64,000 nucleotides of DNA from DAOTXS01 sp034435055 (GTDB lineage: Bacteria; Chloroflexota; Anaerolineae; UBA4142): the NCBI GenBank assembly GCA_034435055.1, contig DAOTXS010000056.1:62001-126000 (forward strand), given 5' to 3'. The notes under the pieces are model-generated. The model was given only the letters and a program-made list of their open reading frames with translations. It was not told the origin of the DNA and did not search any database. This document shows, in pieces, positions 1-9,122 of the stretch (position 1 is the first letter of the stretch; each line of letters opens with the position of its first letter). The translations under genes and the position numbers were made by a program.

Positions 1-2
1 TT

Positions 3-941
3 TTCCACAAGAACAATCACGCCCCCAACGTCGGCATTCCAACGAACGGCTCGCTCACCAGCCGCGTCGTCGATGGCGCGCGCGAAATGTTGGACTCGTG
101 TCCCGATATGGATTTGCACATCGACATTTCCATCGATGGCATCGGCGAGGATCACGACAAGTTTCGCGGTTTCAAGGGTTTGTTCGACCGGGCGATTCGC
201 ACGTACCGCGAATTACGTGTGCTCGAAAAGCACTATCCAAATTTTTCCGCGTGTATTCAAATTGCGGTGAGTCAATATAATCACGACCGCCTGAACGAAA
301 TCTACGATTACCTGAAAACGTACGTCGGTGTGAACACCGTGTTTACTTTGCTGTTGCGCGGCGGTCCCAAAGACCCCGGCGCAAAGTATACACCGCCTAT
401 CGATCCGGTCGCCAATCAATTCGATGTCGATAACTATATGAACTTTCACTATCGCTTGGAAGCGGACAATAAAAAGCGCGAACTCTCTGGGTATTACAAA
501 TTACCCTTCGGCGATTTCATCAACGCCAAACGCATCATCCGTCCCAAGTTGTTGACCAAGATGGTGAAGGAACGCCGATTCCAAATTCCGTGTTACGCCG
601 GTACGCTCGGCGGGAATATGTTTGCGAACGGCGATGTGATGGCATGCGAGTTGATGAGCGAAGATCAGGTTTTGGGCAACGTCCGCGATTACGATTATGA
701 TTTCAAAAAAATCTGGCAGAGTCAAAAAGCGAACGAGGTGCGCGAGTGGATCAGCAAAACCAAATGCTACTGCACCTACGAATGTTTTATGACGGTCAAC
801 ATTCTGTTTAATCCGTTGATGTACCCGGTCATTCTGAAAGAATGGGCAACGCTCAAATGGGCGCAACTGCGTCACGGGCTCTCGCCCGACGTGATGCAAT
901 CCGCGCCGCAACCGGTCGAAAGTTATCGCGTGGAGATTTAA
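3..941 (+). CDS. Radical SAM protein with SPASM-like C-terminus (5' end cut off by window)
   Basis: The reading frame is open from the first bases of the window, so the N-terminus carrying the CxxxCxxC iron-sulfur motif lies outside it. What remains begins inside the radical SAM barrel: a 'TNGSL' segment followed by 'DISIDG' matches the usual middle strands of such enzymes. The C-terminal third holds a SPASM-like cysteine set (CYAG, MACEL, TKCYCTYEC), which normally binds auxiliary 4Fe-4S clusters. SPASM enzymes modify peptides or small molecules; the substrate cannot be told here. The stop lies one base before the GTG of the thioredoxin-like gene, so the two are probably co-transcribed. Family assignment is good; function is open. 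Confidence 0.85.
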   Translation, partial: FHKNNHAPNVGIPTNGSLTSRVVDGAREMLDSCPDMDLHIDISIDGIGEDHDKFRGFKGLFDRAIRTYRELRVLEKHYPNFSACIQIAVSQYNHDRLNEIYDYLKTYVGVNTVFTLLLRGGPKDPGAKYTPPIDPVANQFDVDNYMNFHYRLEADNKKRELSGYYKLPFGDFINAKRIIRPKLLTKMVKERRFQIPCYAGTLGGNMFANGDVMACELMSEDQVLGNVRDYDYDFKKIWQSQKANEVREWISKTKCYCTYECFMTVNILFNPLMYPVILKEWATLKWAQLRHGLSPDVMQSAPQPVESYRVEI

Positions 942-942
942 G

Positions 943-1464
943 GTGAAGAAAATTCTGCTGTTGCTCTTAACCGTCGTCGCGCTTGCCGCGTGCGCTGCGC
1001 CGGCAACACCAATTCCACCGACCCAGGTTCTCGTCGCGCCGAAACCAACCATCGCGTCATCTGCGCCGGCTTCGTCCAGCGCATCGTCGGTCGCATCGAG
1101 CACGGCGAATTGCGCGACGACGGATGCCGCGCCGCTTGACAAATTTCGCGCGGATGATCCGGCAAAATTTGCGGCGGCAACCGGCAAACCTAAACTGGTC
1201 GAATTCTTTGCCTACTGGTGAGGCACGTGCAATGCGTTAAAGCCCGTCGTGCACGGGCTCGAAGCCAAGTATGGTGGGTGCATCGATTTCATTTATCTGG
1301 ATATTGACAATGCCGCAACCAAAAGCGCCAAGGATCAATTGGGCTATCGCGCGCAACCCAACATGTTCTTGCTAGATAAAACCGGCAAGACCGTGTGGAG
1401 CAAGTTCGGCTTTGTAACCGCCACGGAGCTTGAGGATCAACTCAAAGGTGTGTTGAAACCTTAA
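943..1464 (+). CDS. Lipoprotein thioredoxin, probable selenoprotein (UGTC active site, in-frame TGA at 1219-1221)
   Basis: Read through a TGA at 1219-1221, this is one 173-residue frame (GTG start, TAA stop). It begins with a lipoprotein signal (MKKILLLLL...LAAC), then an Ala/Ser/Pro-rich linker, then a thioredoxin fold. The segment 'LVEFFAYW' leads directly to the TGA, followed by 'GTCNALKPVV', so TGA sits exactly where the first Cys of WCGxC should be. Downstream come the usual 'FIYLDID' strand, the 'QPN' cis-proline region and 'FLLDKTGK'. A 7-bp GC-rich hairpin lies 19 nt after the TGA, as expected of a bacterial SECIS. A membrane-anchored UxxC thioredoxin would reduce disulfides outside the cytoplasm. 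The alternative is a nonsense mutation or base error. Simple gene finders will split it in two. Sec genes are not in this window. Confidence 0.8.
1241..1259 (+). promoter_or_regulatory. Candidate bacterial SECIS hairpin
   Basis: AGCCCGT (1241-1247) pairs perfectly with ACGGGCT (1253-1259) around a 5-base loop CGTGC. The stem starts 19 nt after the TGA and the loop 26 nt after it, inside the spacing generally accepted for bacterial SECIS elements (apical loop about 16-37 nt downstream). G is the second loop base, also as in the family consensus. A competing pairing GCACG/CGTGC (1223-1227 with 1248-1252) is possible. Confidence 0.6.
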
Positions 1465-2198
1465 TGTACAAAAACCATCGCATCTCGCTCGTGATGCCGT
1501 GCTACAATGAAGAACGCGGCTTGCCGGAAGTTTTCCGTGACCTGCCGCGCGATATTGTCGATGAAGTGATCGCCGTCGATAACAATTCGACTGATCGCAC
1601 CGCCGAAGTCGCGCGCGAACTCGGGGCAAAAGTTGTACGCGAGACCACACAAGGGTACGGCGCGGCGTACAAAACCGGCTTGCGCCACGCCACCGGCGAC
1701 ATTATCGTGACGATGGATGCTGATGGCACCTACCCGCGCAACTTTATTCCGATTTTGCTTCAAGTGATGATCGAAGAAAATTTTGATTTCATCACGTGTG
1801 ACCGCACCGGGCACAAGGATAAACCAAGCAATCGTCTGCGCGTCTTTGGCAACGACGTGTTGAATTTTTTCATCTGGCTTTTGTTCTGGTTTCGTGTGCG
1901 GGATTCACAATCGGGGATGTGGGTGTTCCGGCGTTGGGTGCTCGAGCATCTAAGTTTGACGAGCGATGGGATGGCGTTTTCGGAAGAGATCAAGTTGGAA
2001 GCGATGAGCAAAAAGCGACTCATCCGTGCCATCGAACTGCCGGTGTATTATAAAGAACGACACGGCGTTAGCAAACTGCGCATCTGGCGCGACGGATTCT
2101 ATAATTTGTTCTTTCTCTTTCGCAAGCGGTTCGGTTTGCTTGGTTCCGCACCACCGTTAGTTAAACAGGGAAGCGTGCCGCGAGAAATCAGTATTTGA
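1464..2198 (+). CDS. GT2 glycosyltransferase, dolichyl/polyprenyl-phosphate mannosyltransferase-like
   Basis: 244 residues with a GT-A fold: 'SLVMPCYNEE' at the N-terminus, 'AVDNNSTDRT' for nucleotide binding, and 'MDADGTYP' as the DxD metal and sugar-nucleotide site. This layout matches DPM1-type enzymes, which move a sugar from a nucleotide onto a polyprenyl phosphate in the cytoplasmic leaflet. There is no C-terminal membrane domain; a hydrophobic stretch (FFIWLLFWF) near residue 135 may touch the membrane. The ATG shares its A with the stop of the selenoprotein gene (TAATG), so translation is probably coupled. It would supply lipid-linked sugar donors to the GT-C proteins that follow. Family is certain; the sugar is not. 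Confidence 0.9.
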   Translation: MYKNHRISLVMPCYNEERGLPEVFRDLPRDIVDEVIAVDNNSTDRTAEVARELGAKVVRETTQGYGAAYKTGLRHATGDIIVTMDADGTYPRNFIPILLQVMIEENFDFITCDRTGHKDKPSNRLRVFGNDVLNFFIWLLFWFRVRDSQSGMWVFRRWVLEHLSLTSDGMAFSEEIKLEAMSKKRLIRAIELPVYYKERHGVSKLRIWRDGFYNLFFLFRKRFGLLGSAPPLVKQGSVPREISI

Positions 2199-2217
2199 CG
2201 ACGATGGGTTTTCGCCT

Positions 2218-2254
2218 AGGACGACAGCAGAGTGACTGTCGTCCTGTTATTTTC
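2218..2254 (+). terminator. Rho-independent-type terminator after the GT2 gene
   Basis: A perfect 10-bp stem, AGGACGACAG (2218-2227) with CTGTCGTCCT (2236-2245), and an 8-base loop are followed by a T-rich run (TTATTTT). It lies between the GT2 stop and the promoter of the next gene, separating two transcription units. Confidence 0.75.
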
Positions 2255-2262
2255 AATGTATT

Positions 2263-2291
2263 TTGCCGATCGGCTAGATTTATGATAGAAT
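2263..2291 (+). promoter_or_regulatory. Sigma70-type promoter, near-leaderless
   Basis: -35 TTGCCG (2263-2268), 17-bp spacer, -10 TAGAAT (2286-2291). The predicted start of transcription (about 2298) lies 2 nt before the ATG at 2300, leaving almost no leader and no room for a ribosome binding site. Confidence 0.65.
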
Positions 2292-2299
2292 TTCAATGC

Positions 2300-3661
2300 A
2301 TGTATTCATTGTTCAGAAAGTTTTCGAACCGCCAGAATATTTATGTGCTTTTCTTTTTGTCAATCTGGTTGCTCTATGGCGCAATGATCAACTCTGGCAA
2401 CCTGCGCGAGTTCAACCTTCAACACACTGGCGTCGAAGCGATGGTCGAACGGGGCGTATCTTATTTGGAAGGATCAAAGGTAAAAGAACTAATCATAGGT
2501 GATGTAGACAATTTTGAATTCAAGGGTCACCTCTACGCCGCCAAACAACCGGGACAATTCCTCATCGGCGCGGGGGTGTATTTTTTATTATACGCTCTTG
2601 GATTTTCCTATGCCATTAATTATTTACTGACTTCCGCGCTTGTTACTTTCCTGACCGCGTCGCTCATTGCCGCGCTTGCCGTGTTGATCATTTTGGCTTT
2701 GGCACGCGCGTTTGCACCGCGCCCATCAACGTGGGAGGCGTCTTGGGTCGCGCTCGGTTACGCCATTGGCACCACCGCATTTCCGTACTCCGGCATCGAG
2801 CATCACGATTTGATGGCATCTGGTTTTCTGGTAATCGCGTTTTATTTGTTTTTCAAATCGGCGCGGATGGATATTTCGCTGCGCTCGCACTGGCTCGCCG
2901 GGCTAGGCGGCGTCTTTCTCGGGCTTGTCATCACGACATCGATGTTGCCGGCATTGATGGTTGTCGTCATTGCGCTGTACTCGCTTTCACGTTTGCGCTG
3001 GCTAACGATGGCGTGGCTGGCTGGCGGAGTGTTAGTCGGCTTGCTTCCGCTTTTCGTGTACGACACGATTAACTTTGGCAATCCTTTTCTGCTCCCCAAC
3101 ATCGTCGGCAATTATTCTGACACGTTCTTTTATCTCGACGCGGAAAATTTTCTTGCCAAGTCGCAATTCTACGTCACGTTTCTCGCGCAGTACACGCCGC
3201 TTGCCTTAGCCGGCTTGCTGGGTTGGTTTTTTCTCCCACGCGCGTTTCGGCGCGAGCAAATTTTTGTTCTCGCCGCCATCGCCGCGCAAGCCGCGTACGT
3301 CTTCAACATCGACACTGTCGGGCATTGCCAATTCGGGCCACGCTATCTCTTACCGACGATGCCATTCCTCGCGCTTGGTCTCATCGGTTTCGCGCACCTT
3401 CAACCGCGCGGCGCGCGTGCCCTTGCCGGATTGATTGTCGGCGCGGTCGGTTTGATTTCCATCGGATTCAATTTTTTGGGCGCGGTGTTCGGCGCAATGT
3501 ATTGCGATATTCAATGGTATGCGGTGCCGTACTATTGGAAACTTTTACAACGCGGTAAACTGCCCGAGTTTCCGTTGGCATGGCTCGCCATTCCATTTGC
3601 CGTATGCGTTATATGGTTAATGGTCGAGTTCGTGCGTCAGCGCAAATCATCTACCGCGTAA
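2300..3661 (+). CDS. Polytopic membrane protein, GT-C glycosyltransferase-like
   Basis: 453 residues from the ATG at 2300, chosen because the terminator and promoter just upstream rule out the longer frame starting at 2195. About ten hydrophobic segments are seen, with a first external loop of roughly 80 residues between the first and second. The loop motif 'YAAKQPGQFLIG' corresponds to 'VTRYTAMPGILAIP' and 'VSRYPVTTAVLAIP' in the proteins at 41294-42571 and 25975-27324; the three seem to be distant relatives. It lacks the C-terminal beta domain of its downstream neighbours. It is first gene of a nine-gene run. Sugar transfer from a lipid carrier at the outer face is the likely role, by analogy only. 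No clear DE or DD motif is seen in loop 1. Confidence 0.7.
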   Translation: MYSLFRKFSNRQNIYVLFFLSIWLLYGAMINSGNLREFNLQHTGVEAMVERGVSYLEGSKVKELIIGDVDNFEFKGHLYAAKQPGQFLIGAGVYFLLYALGFSYAINYLLTSALVTFLTASLIAALAVLIILALARAFAPRPSTWEASWVALGYAIGTTAFPYSGIEHHDLMASGFLVIAFYLFFKSARMDISLRSHWLAGLGGVFLGLVITTSMLPALMVVVIALYSLSRLRWLTMAWLAGGVLVGLLPLFVYDTINFGNPFLLPNIVGNYSDTFFYLDAENFLAKSQFYVTFLAQYTPLALAGLLGWFFLPRAFRREQIFVLAAIAAQAAYVFNIDTVGHCQFGPRYLLPTMPFLALGLIGFAHLQPRGARALAGLIVGAVGLISIGFNFLGAVFGAMYCDIQWYAVPYYWKLLQRGKLPEFPLAWLAIPFAVCVIWLMVEFVRQRKSSTA

Positions 3662-3666
3662 AATCA

Positions 3667-6105
3667 ATGAGAATATTCAGACCCGCACTGTTTGTTTTAT
3701 TAATCACATTGATCGGTGCGTTTCTCCGTGTCCACCGCCTCGCTGAATTTCCGCCGGCGCTTTTTTGGGATGAGGGGTACGATGGACTCGATGCCTTGCG
3801 TGTCGCGCAGATTTTCGTCCATCCGATTTTCTTCGAGGGCAACAATGGGCGCGAACCCTTGACGATTTATTTGCAGGCAATGGGAATTATTCTGTGGGGT
3901 GCGATTCCGTGGACACTGCGGATTGTCCCAGCAATGATCGGCATTGTCACGATTCCAATGACGTATCGACTGGGCGCAGAAATTTTTGGCGGCGACGCGC
4001 GCGCAAAATTCATCGGTGTGCTGGCGGCGGGAATGCTCGCCGTTTCGTTCTGGCACGTCGCTCTGGCGCGATTGTCGTTGCGCGTGATTTCATTTCCGTT
4101 ATTCAATGCACTCACCGTTTGGTTGTTTTGGCGCGCGTGGAATCGCCAACGCAAAATCGATTTTGCAGGTGCCGGCGTCGCGCTGGGCATTACGTTGTAC
4201 ACGTACCTCGCTGCGCGCTTTTTGCCGTTCATCCTGATCGGTTTTATCGTCGCCGCATTCGCGCTCGCAGTCACGCGGCGTGGCGAGTACCCTCAAATCA
4301 ACTCACGAAAATTATTAATTGGGGATAGCGTGATGCTCGGCGCAACGATCATCATCGCATTGCCATTGCTCGCGTACTTTGGACAAAACCCGGAAGCATT
4401 TCTCTTGCGTCCAAGCAGTATTTCGATTTTCGCGTACGATCCGACTGGCGGCGCAACGAGCTTGCCTGAAAACGCACTGCGTATTCTTCGCATGTTCATC
4501 GATCACGGCGATTGGGAAGCACGGCATAATTTGCCGGGGCGGCCCGCGCTCGATCCGGTGATGGCAATAGGATTTTGGAGCGGACTCGTCTTCGCGCTGA
4601 TTCGATTTGCGACGCAACCACGATATTTGTTGTTGCTCGCATGGCTCGTCGCCAATCTAATTCCAACTTTGCTCAGCACCGAAGCGCCGCATTTTTTGCG
4701 TTCCGCCGGCGCGCTCGCACCAATGTTCCTCATCGCTTCCGACGGGTTGACATTGCTGTGGCAACGCGCGCAACCGCGACTTGGTTGGTCGCCAATGGTA
4801 ATCGCAGTCATCGCATTCAGCGGCACATTGACCTTCAACGATTATTTCAACAACTGGGGACCTTCGCGACGTGTGTATCATTCATTCGATGGCGCGACGC
4901 AAACCTTGATCGAACGCGCGATGGAGTTGAGCCGGGATTACGACGTTGTTCTGCCGCTGCGACTCTACGGACACCCCGCCGCGCAATTTTATTTTGCCAA
5001 TCGATTTGAGCCGGCAATGCCGCTGGAAAACGCGCTATCGAATCGACCGGTCGTTTGGCTTTTCGCTGGTTTCGTCGAGCGCGAGATGATCTTGCTTCGC
5101 GATAATCGCACGTATGTGCCGCAACCGATGAACGATGCCCAGGTTGCACGGCTGAATGATCTAGGCAACCGAGCCGCGCCTGTTAAAAATCGATTTGATC
5201 AAACTATTGCAACTGAATTACAGCTGGACAATCCGCGTGAGTTTGTAACCGCGCTCAAGCCGGCGTATCCGGTCGATGCGAATTACAGCAACCAAATTCA
5301 AATGTTCGGGTACGATGTGCAACCAACAACGCTTGCGCCAGGCGGTAAATTTCGTGTGACGTATTATTGGCGCGCGCTGACTAATGTTGCGTCCGATTTT
5401 TTCATCACGAGCAATCTCATCGATCCGCGCGGCGAATCGTTTGGTCAAATTAATCTTGAACCGGTCTTTGGCAAATATCCCACTGGGTTGTGGCGGCGCG
5501 GCGCAACGATTGCCGATGCGTTTGAATTTACCGTGCCTAAAACCGCGCCGCCCGGCAAATACCGTTTGCAAGTCGGCGTGTTGAATCGCAATCTATCCTC
5601 GTTACTCGTGCCGATGCTCAGCGCGGAAGATCGTTTACTGCTCGATCCAATCACCGTCGAAAAAAATAAAGTCGATCCGAACGCGATCAAGCAATTGACA
5701 CAGGTGCGGTTTGGCGCCCCGGCATCGCTGACTCTAATCGGTTACGATGTAACCCGCGCGGCGCGGCGCGGCGAATCGCTTGGCATTACGCTATACTGGA
5801 AATTCAATCGCACAATGCCGGTCGATTATTCGATTTTCATGCACCTGATCGACGTGGATGGAAAAATTGTCGCGCAACAAGATGGTCCGCCGCAAAATGG
5901 TAACGCGCCCACATCGTGGTGGCGTAACGGCGATTTGATCGCGGACGTGCGCGAGCTATCCATTCCCGGCGACGTGCGCGCGGGTCGATACACGTTGGCG
6001 ATCGGCGTGTACAATTCCGCCGACGGCGCGCGGTTGCCGGTCATCGTAAATGATGCGCGCCAATCAAACGACGCGTGGCAAATTTCTTTGGAGATCAATC
6101 CGTGA
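3667..6105 (+). CDS. GT39/PMT-like glycosyltransferase with two C-terminal beta domains
   Basis: 812 residues from the ATG at 3667, five bases after the previous stop. An N-terminal membrane helix is followed by 'FWDEGYDG' (Asp-Glu at 35-36), the acidic site in loop 1 of PMT/ArnT-type GT-C enzymes, and by 'GREPLTIYLQ'. Further helices run to about residue 420. The C-terminal half is soluble and carries two copies of a beta-rich domain (about 5284-5600 and 5722-6045) with the pattern GYD...YYW/LYW...PTxWWRxG...GKYRLQxGV. The TGA overlaps the next ATG. It probably transfers a sugar from polyprenyl phosphate to an external acceptor, with the beta domains holding the acceptor. Fold is well supported; substrate is unknown. 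Confidence 0.85.
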   Translation: MRIFRPALFVLLITLIGAFLRVHRLAEFPPALFWDEGYDGLDALRVAQIFVHPIFFEGNNGREPLTIYLQAMGIILWGAIPWTLRIVPAMIGIVTIPMTYRLGAEIFGGDARAKFIGVLAAGMLAVSFWHVALARLSLRVISFPLFNALTVWLFWRAWNRQRKIDFAGAGVALGITLYTYLAARFLPFILIGFIVAAFALAVTRRGEYPQINSRKLLIGDSVMLGATIIIALPLLAYFGQNPEAFLLRPSSISIFAYDPTGGATSLPENALRILRMFIDHGDWEARHNLPGRPALDPVMAIGFWSGLVFALIRFATQPRYLLLLAWLVANLIPTLLSTEAPHFLRSAGALAPMFLIASDGLTLLWQRAQPRLGWSPMVIAVIAFSGTLTFNDYFNNWGPSRRVYHSFDGATQTLIERAMELSRDYDVVLPLRLYGHPAAQFYFANRFEPAMPLENALSNRPVVWLFAGFVEREMILLRDNRTYVPQPMNDAQVARLNDLGNRAAPVKNRFDQTIATELQLDNPREFVTALKPAYPVDANYSNQIQMFGYDVQPTTLAPGGKFRVTYYWRALTNVASDFFITSNLIDPRGESFGQINLEPVFGKYPTGLWRRGATIADAFEFTVPKTAPPGKYRLQVGVLNRNLSSLLVPMLSAEDRLLLDPITVEKNKVDPNAIKQLTQVRFGAPASLTLIGYDVTRAARRGESLGITLYWKFNRTMPVDYSIFMHLIDVDGKIVAQQDGPPQNGNAPTSWWRNGDLIADVRELSIPGDVRAGRYTLAIGVYNSADGARLPVIVNDARQSNDAWQISLEINP

Positions 6106-9100
6106 TGCGCCGTTGGCTCATTCCGGTTGTTTTGCTTTTCGCCACACTCGCCGCAACATTTCCGTTGTGGCGCGTGCTCGCGCCATTCTATTTTCTCGAC
6201 GACGGATACTTGCATCTATTCCGCGTTTTTCAATTCGATAGCGTTTTGCGGCAAGGGGTGATGTATCCGCGCTGGGCACCCGATCTTGCGTACGGGTACG
6301 GTTATCCGTTGTTTAATTATTATCCGCCGCTCGCGTACTTCGCCACCGAAATTTTGCACCTCAGCGGTTTCTCTTTTCCTGAGGCGATCAAAGCGACTTT
6401 TGTCGTCGTGATTTTCATTGGCATTACCGGCGCATTTACGCTGGGACGCGATCTGTTTCGCGACAACGCGCGTGCCGATTGGGCAGGCGCACTCGTTGCC
6501 ATTGCGTATGTTTTCTTTCCGTATTTTCTCATCGATCTCTATACGCGCGGCGCGCTCGCGGAAGGATTTGCCGCCGCGTTTTTACCGTGGCTGATCTTTG
6601 CTATCCGCCGGACGATTCAGCGGCAAACACTCGACGCGATTGTCGTGACCGCACTCTTTTCTGCTCTGCTCGTTTTGAGTCACAACCTGACAGCTTTCCT
6701 TGCCATGCCGGTTCTCGGCGCATTCGTCTTGCTCGAACTATTTTTGCTACGCTCGTCACGCATCAAAGCGTTGCTCGCTCTGATTGCCGCCGCCGCGCTC
6801 GGCGCATTACTGTCCGCGTTGTACTGGTTGCCGCTCCTCGCCGAATTTTCTCTTGTCGCCATCAGTCGGCAAAACCGGGAACTGGGCAACATAATCCAGT
6901 ACAGTTTTCTAACCCTCGCCGACATTATTCAAGCATCGTTCGCGTACATCTATCACGAAGCGCCCTTTCCGCTTCCGCTCGTACCGATGTTGTTCGGCGC
7001 AATCGCGTTGATATTCGCAGTCGTCGCACGGCGCGGTCGAGTTATTTTCTTCGGCATCGTTGCGTTCATCGGTACAATGATGATGCTCGATGTTACCAAC
7101 CCGATTTGGCTCGGCATCCCGGCTTTGCGTTCGATTCAATTTCCGTGGCGGCTTTCGATTTTCGTCGGGTTGGGTGTTGCCGTTGCAATTGGCTCGCTCG
7201 CGCAAACACTCGCGTCGTCGCGTCGATTGCAAACGCACGGCGCAAGCTTATCGATGATTGCACTTGCCGGCGTTTTGATTTTTGTCGCACTTGCTAATCT
7301 CGTACCAATTCGCTTGAATAATCCACGCGGCGAAATTTCACTCGCGCAACTGGTCCGTTTTGAAACCAACTCGCGCAACATTGGGTTGGGGACGATGGAC
7401 GAGTATTTGCCGTTGACGGTTCGTTTTCTCCCGCGCCGACTGAATCCCATTGCACCAAGCACGCCATTGCCGACGGTTCGTGTGGCGGAGTACGGCGCGG
7501 TGCGGCGCGTGTTGAATGTATCCGCGCCGGCATCGACAACAATGTATTTACATGCGTTCTACTTTCCGGATTGGCAAGTCCGAATCGACGGCGCGCCGGT
7601 TTCTGTCGCGCCATCGACTGCGCTGGGGCTGTTGACTTTTGATGTGCCGCCAGGCGAGCATCGGGTTGAAATTTTGCTTGTCGATACGCCGCCGCGCCAA
7701 ATTGCGCAAATTCTTTTCGGAATCGGCGTTGCGTTGCTCATCATTCTTGTGATGATACTCGCTTGCCGGCGCGCTGAAGAACTGCGCGTGATCGGCATCA
7801 TTCTTGGCGTCGTGATTTTTGCATTCGTTTCACTCGCGTCGGTGGCATTGACCGGGCGTGCGCCGCCGGTGCAATCGACAAATGTGAGCGTCGCGCCGGA
7901 ATTGAATCTCGCCGGCTGGCGCATCGCCGACGCGCAACTTGATGCAAATGGTTGGCGCGTCACGAATGCGCGTGCGACATTGCACGTGATTCCGTACTGG
8001 CACATTCAACGCGCGGTTGATGAAAAGCCGGTCGCGTGGCGCTTGATCGATGCAAACGGACGCGCGGTGACTCGCCGCGAACAATTGCCGCGTTTTGCCG
8101 CCGGCTTGCCGGGCACATGGCTCACCAACGAAATTGTCGAGGATCATTACACGTTGTCGATTGCCGGCTTGGTGCGCGGTGAATACAAATTGCAAGTCGC
8201 GTTCGGTCAGCCGCTCAAGTTCGTGGATGCCGGAGTAATTCACCTGGAAGCCGGCGGCGCATCTTTGCCGCAACCACAAATTGCGCGAGCCATCGACGCG
8301 CAGGTGGGCGATGAATTTCAATTGCTTGGATACAATGTTGAAGCGACGCCACGCGCCGGCGAAATTTTACCCGTCACACTCTTTTGGAAAATCGACCGGG
8401 ACGCGAACGAAGATTTCACCGCGTTCGTTCATTTGCTCGATAATGCCGGCAACCTGATCGCGCAACAAGATGGTTTAAGCGATGACGGTTTCAATCCGAC
8501 AACGTTGTGGCTGACCGGCACGACAATTGCAGATCGGCGCGATTTGAAATTGCCGGCAATGCTCGCGCCGGGCATTTATCGATTAGTTGCCGGGCTGTAC
8601 CGTTACGAAACGCTGGAACGTTTGCCGGTGAAGAATGCCGACAAATTATCGGCGGACGCAGTCGCCGAACTAGGTGAAATCAAAGTGCCAATGAACGCGC
8701 AAGACGCGCGTCCTTCGCATCTATCAAACGCATTGTTCGGTTCGACGATTCAGTTGTTCGGTTATGATTTGCAAACGACGCGCGAGCAAGCCAACTTGAA
8801 ATTGTATTGGCAGGCGCGTGACAAAATCGATGAGGATTACAAAGTGTTCGTACACGTGATTGATGCCGGCGGGAGTGTCGTCGCGCAAGTTGATCAATTG
8901 CCGGGCGGTGGCAAATATCCCACACACATCTGGAATGCCAGCGAAATTGTAATCGATCTGTATTCATTATCGCTCGGCGAATTGCCAGCGGGCAAATATC
9001 AAATCGTCGTCGGAATGTACGCGCCGGACACCGGCGAACGACTCGTCGCGATCGATTCGCAAGGACGCGAATTGGAAAATCGTCAGATCGAAATTGCATC

Positions 9101-9122
9101 GTTGCAAGTGACTCAGCCGTGA
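6105..9122 (+). CDS. PTPS-related polytopic membrane protein (GT-C-like) with three C-terminal beta domains
   Basis: 1005 residues; the ATG at 6105 overlaps the previous TGA (TGATG). The start 'FYFLDDGYLHLFR' (Asp-Asp at 32-33), then 'MYPRWAPDLAYGYGYPLF' and 'NYYPPLAYF', is the signature of the 6-pyruvoyl-tetrahydropterin-synthase-related membrane family (PF10131-like); despite the name these look like GT-C sugar transferases. About twelve helices end near residue 590. Before the last helix lies an external region with 'HAFYFPDWQVRIDG', as in YfhO proteins. Three beta domains follow (about 7897-8215, degenerate; 8310-8630; 8750-9055). The stop overlaps the GTG of the next gene. Function inferred from fold and neighbours only. 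Confidence 0.8.
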   Translation: MRRWLIPVVLLFATLAATFPLWRVLAPFYFLDDGYLHLFRVFQFDSVLRQGVMYPRWAPDLAYGYGYPLFNYYPPLAYFATEILHLSGFSFPEAIKATFVVVIFIGITGAFTLGRDLFRDNARADWAGALVAIAYVFFPYFLIDLYTRGALAEGFAAAFLPWLIFAIRRTIQRQTLDAIVVTALFSALLVLSHNLTAFLAMPVLGAFVLLELFLLRSSRIKALLALIAAAALGALLSALYWLPLLAEFSLVAISRQNRELGNIIQYSFLTLADIIQASFAYIYHEAPFPLPLVPMLFGAIALIFAVVARRGRVIFFGIVAFIGTMMMLDVTNPIWLGIPALRSIQFPWRLSIFVGLGVAVAIGSLAQTLASSRRLQTHGASLSMIALAGVLIFVALANLVPIRLNNPRGEISLAQLVRFETNSRNIGLGTMDEYLPLTVRFLPRRLNPIAPSTPLPTVRVAEYGAVRRVLNVSAPASTTMYLHAFYFPDWQVRIDGAPVSVAPSTALGLLTFDVPPGEHRVEILLVDTPPRQIAQILFGIGVALLIILVMILACRRAEELRVIGIILGVVIFAFVSLASVALTGRAPPVQSTNVSVAPELNLAGWRIADAQLDANGWRVTNARATLHVIPYWHIQRAVDEKPVAWRLIDANGRAVTRREQLPRFAAGLPGTWLTNEIVEDHYTLSIAGLVRGEYKLQVAFGQPLKFVDAGVIHLEAGGASLPQPQIARAIDAQVGDEFQLLGYNVEATPRAGEILPVTLFWKIDRDANEDFTAFVHLLDNAGNLIAQQDGLSDDGFNPTTLWLTGTTIADRRDLKLPAMLAPGIYRLVAGLYRYETLERLPVKNADKLSADAVAELGEIKVPMNAQDARPSHLSNALFGSTIQLFGYDLQTTREQANLKLYWQARDKIDEDYKVFVHVIDAGGSVVAQVDQLPGGGKYPTHIWNASEIVIDLYSLSLGELPAGKYQIVVGMYAPDTGERLVAIDSQGRELENRQIEIASLQVTQP

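Noticed and set aside
501..1187. 228-codon open frame antisense to the radical SAM and selenoprotein genes
   Set aside because: No recognisable domain, low-complexity Ala/Asp composition, and it opposes two clearly real genes; a shadow of GC-biased codons.
1219..1221. TGA as an ordinary stop separating two small genes
   Set aside because: The downstream piece has no start or ribosome binding site of its own before the thioredoxin motif, and both halves make one thioredoxin fold in one frame.
2195..2299. 35-codon N-terminal extension of the GT-C gene at 2300
   Set aside because: It would run through a terminator and a promoter and adds unlikely residues.
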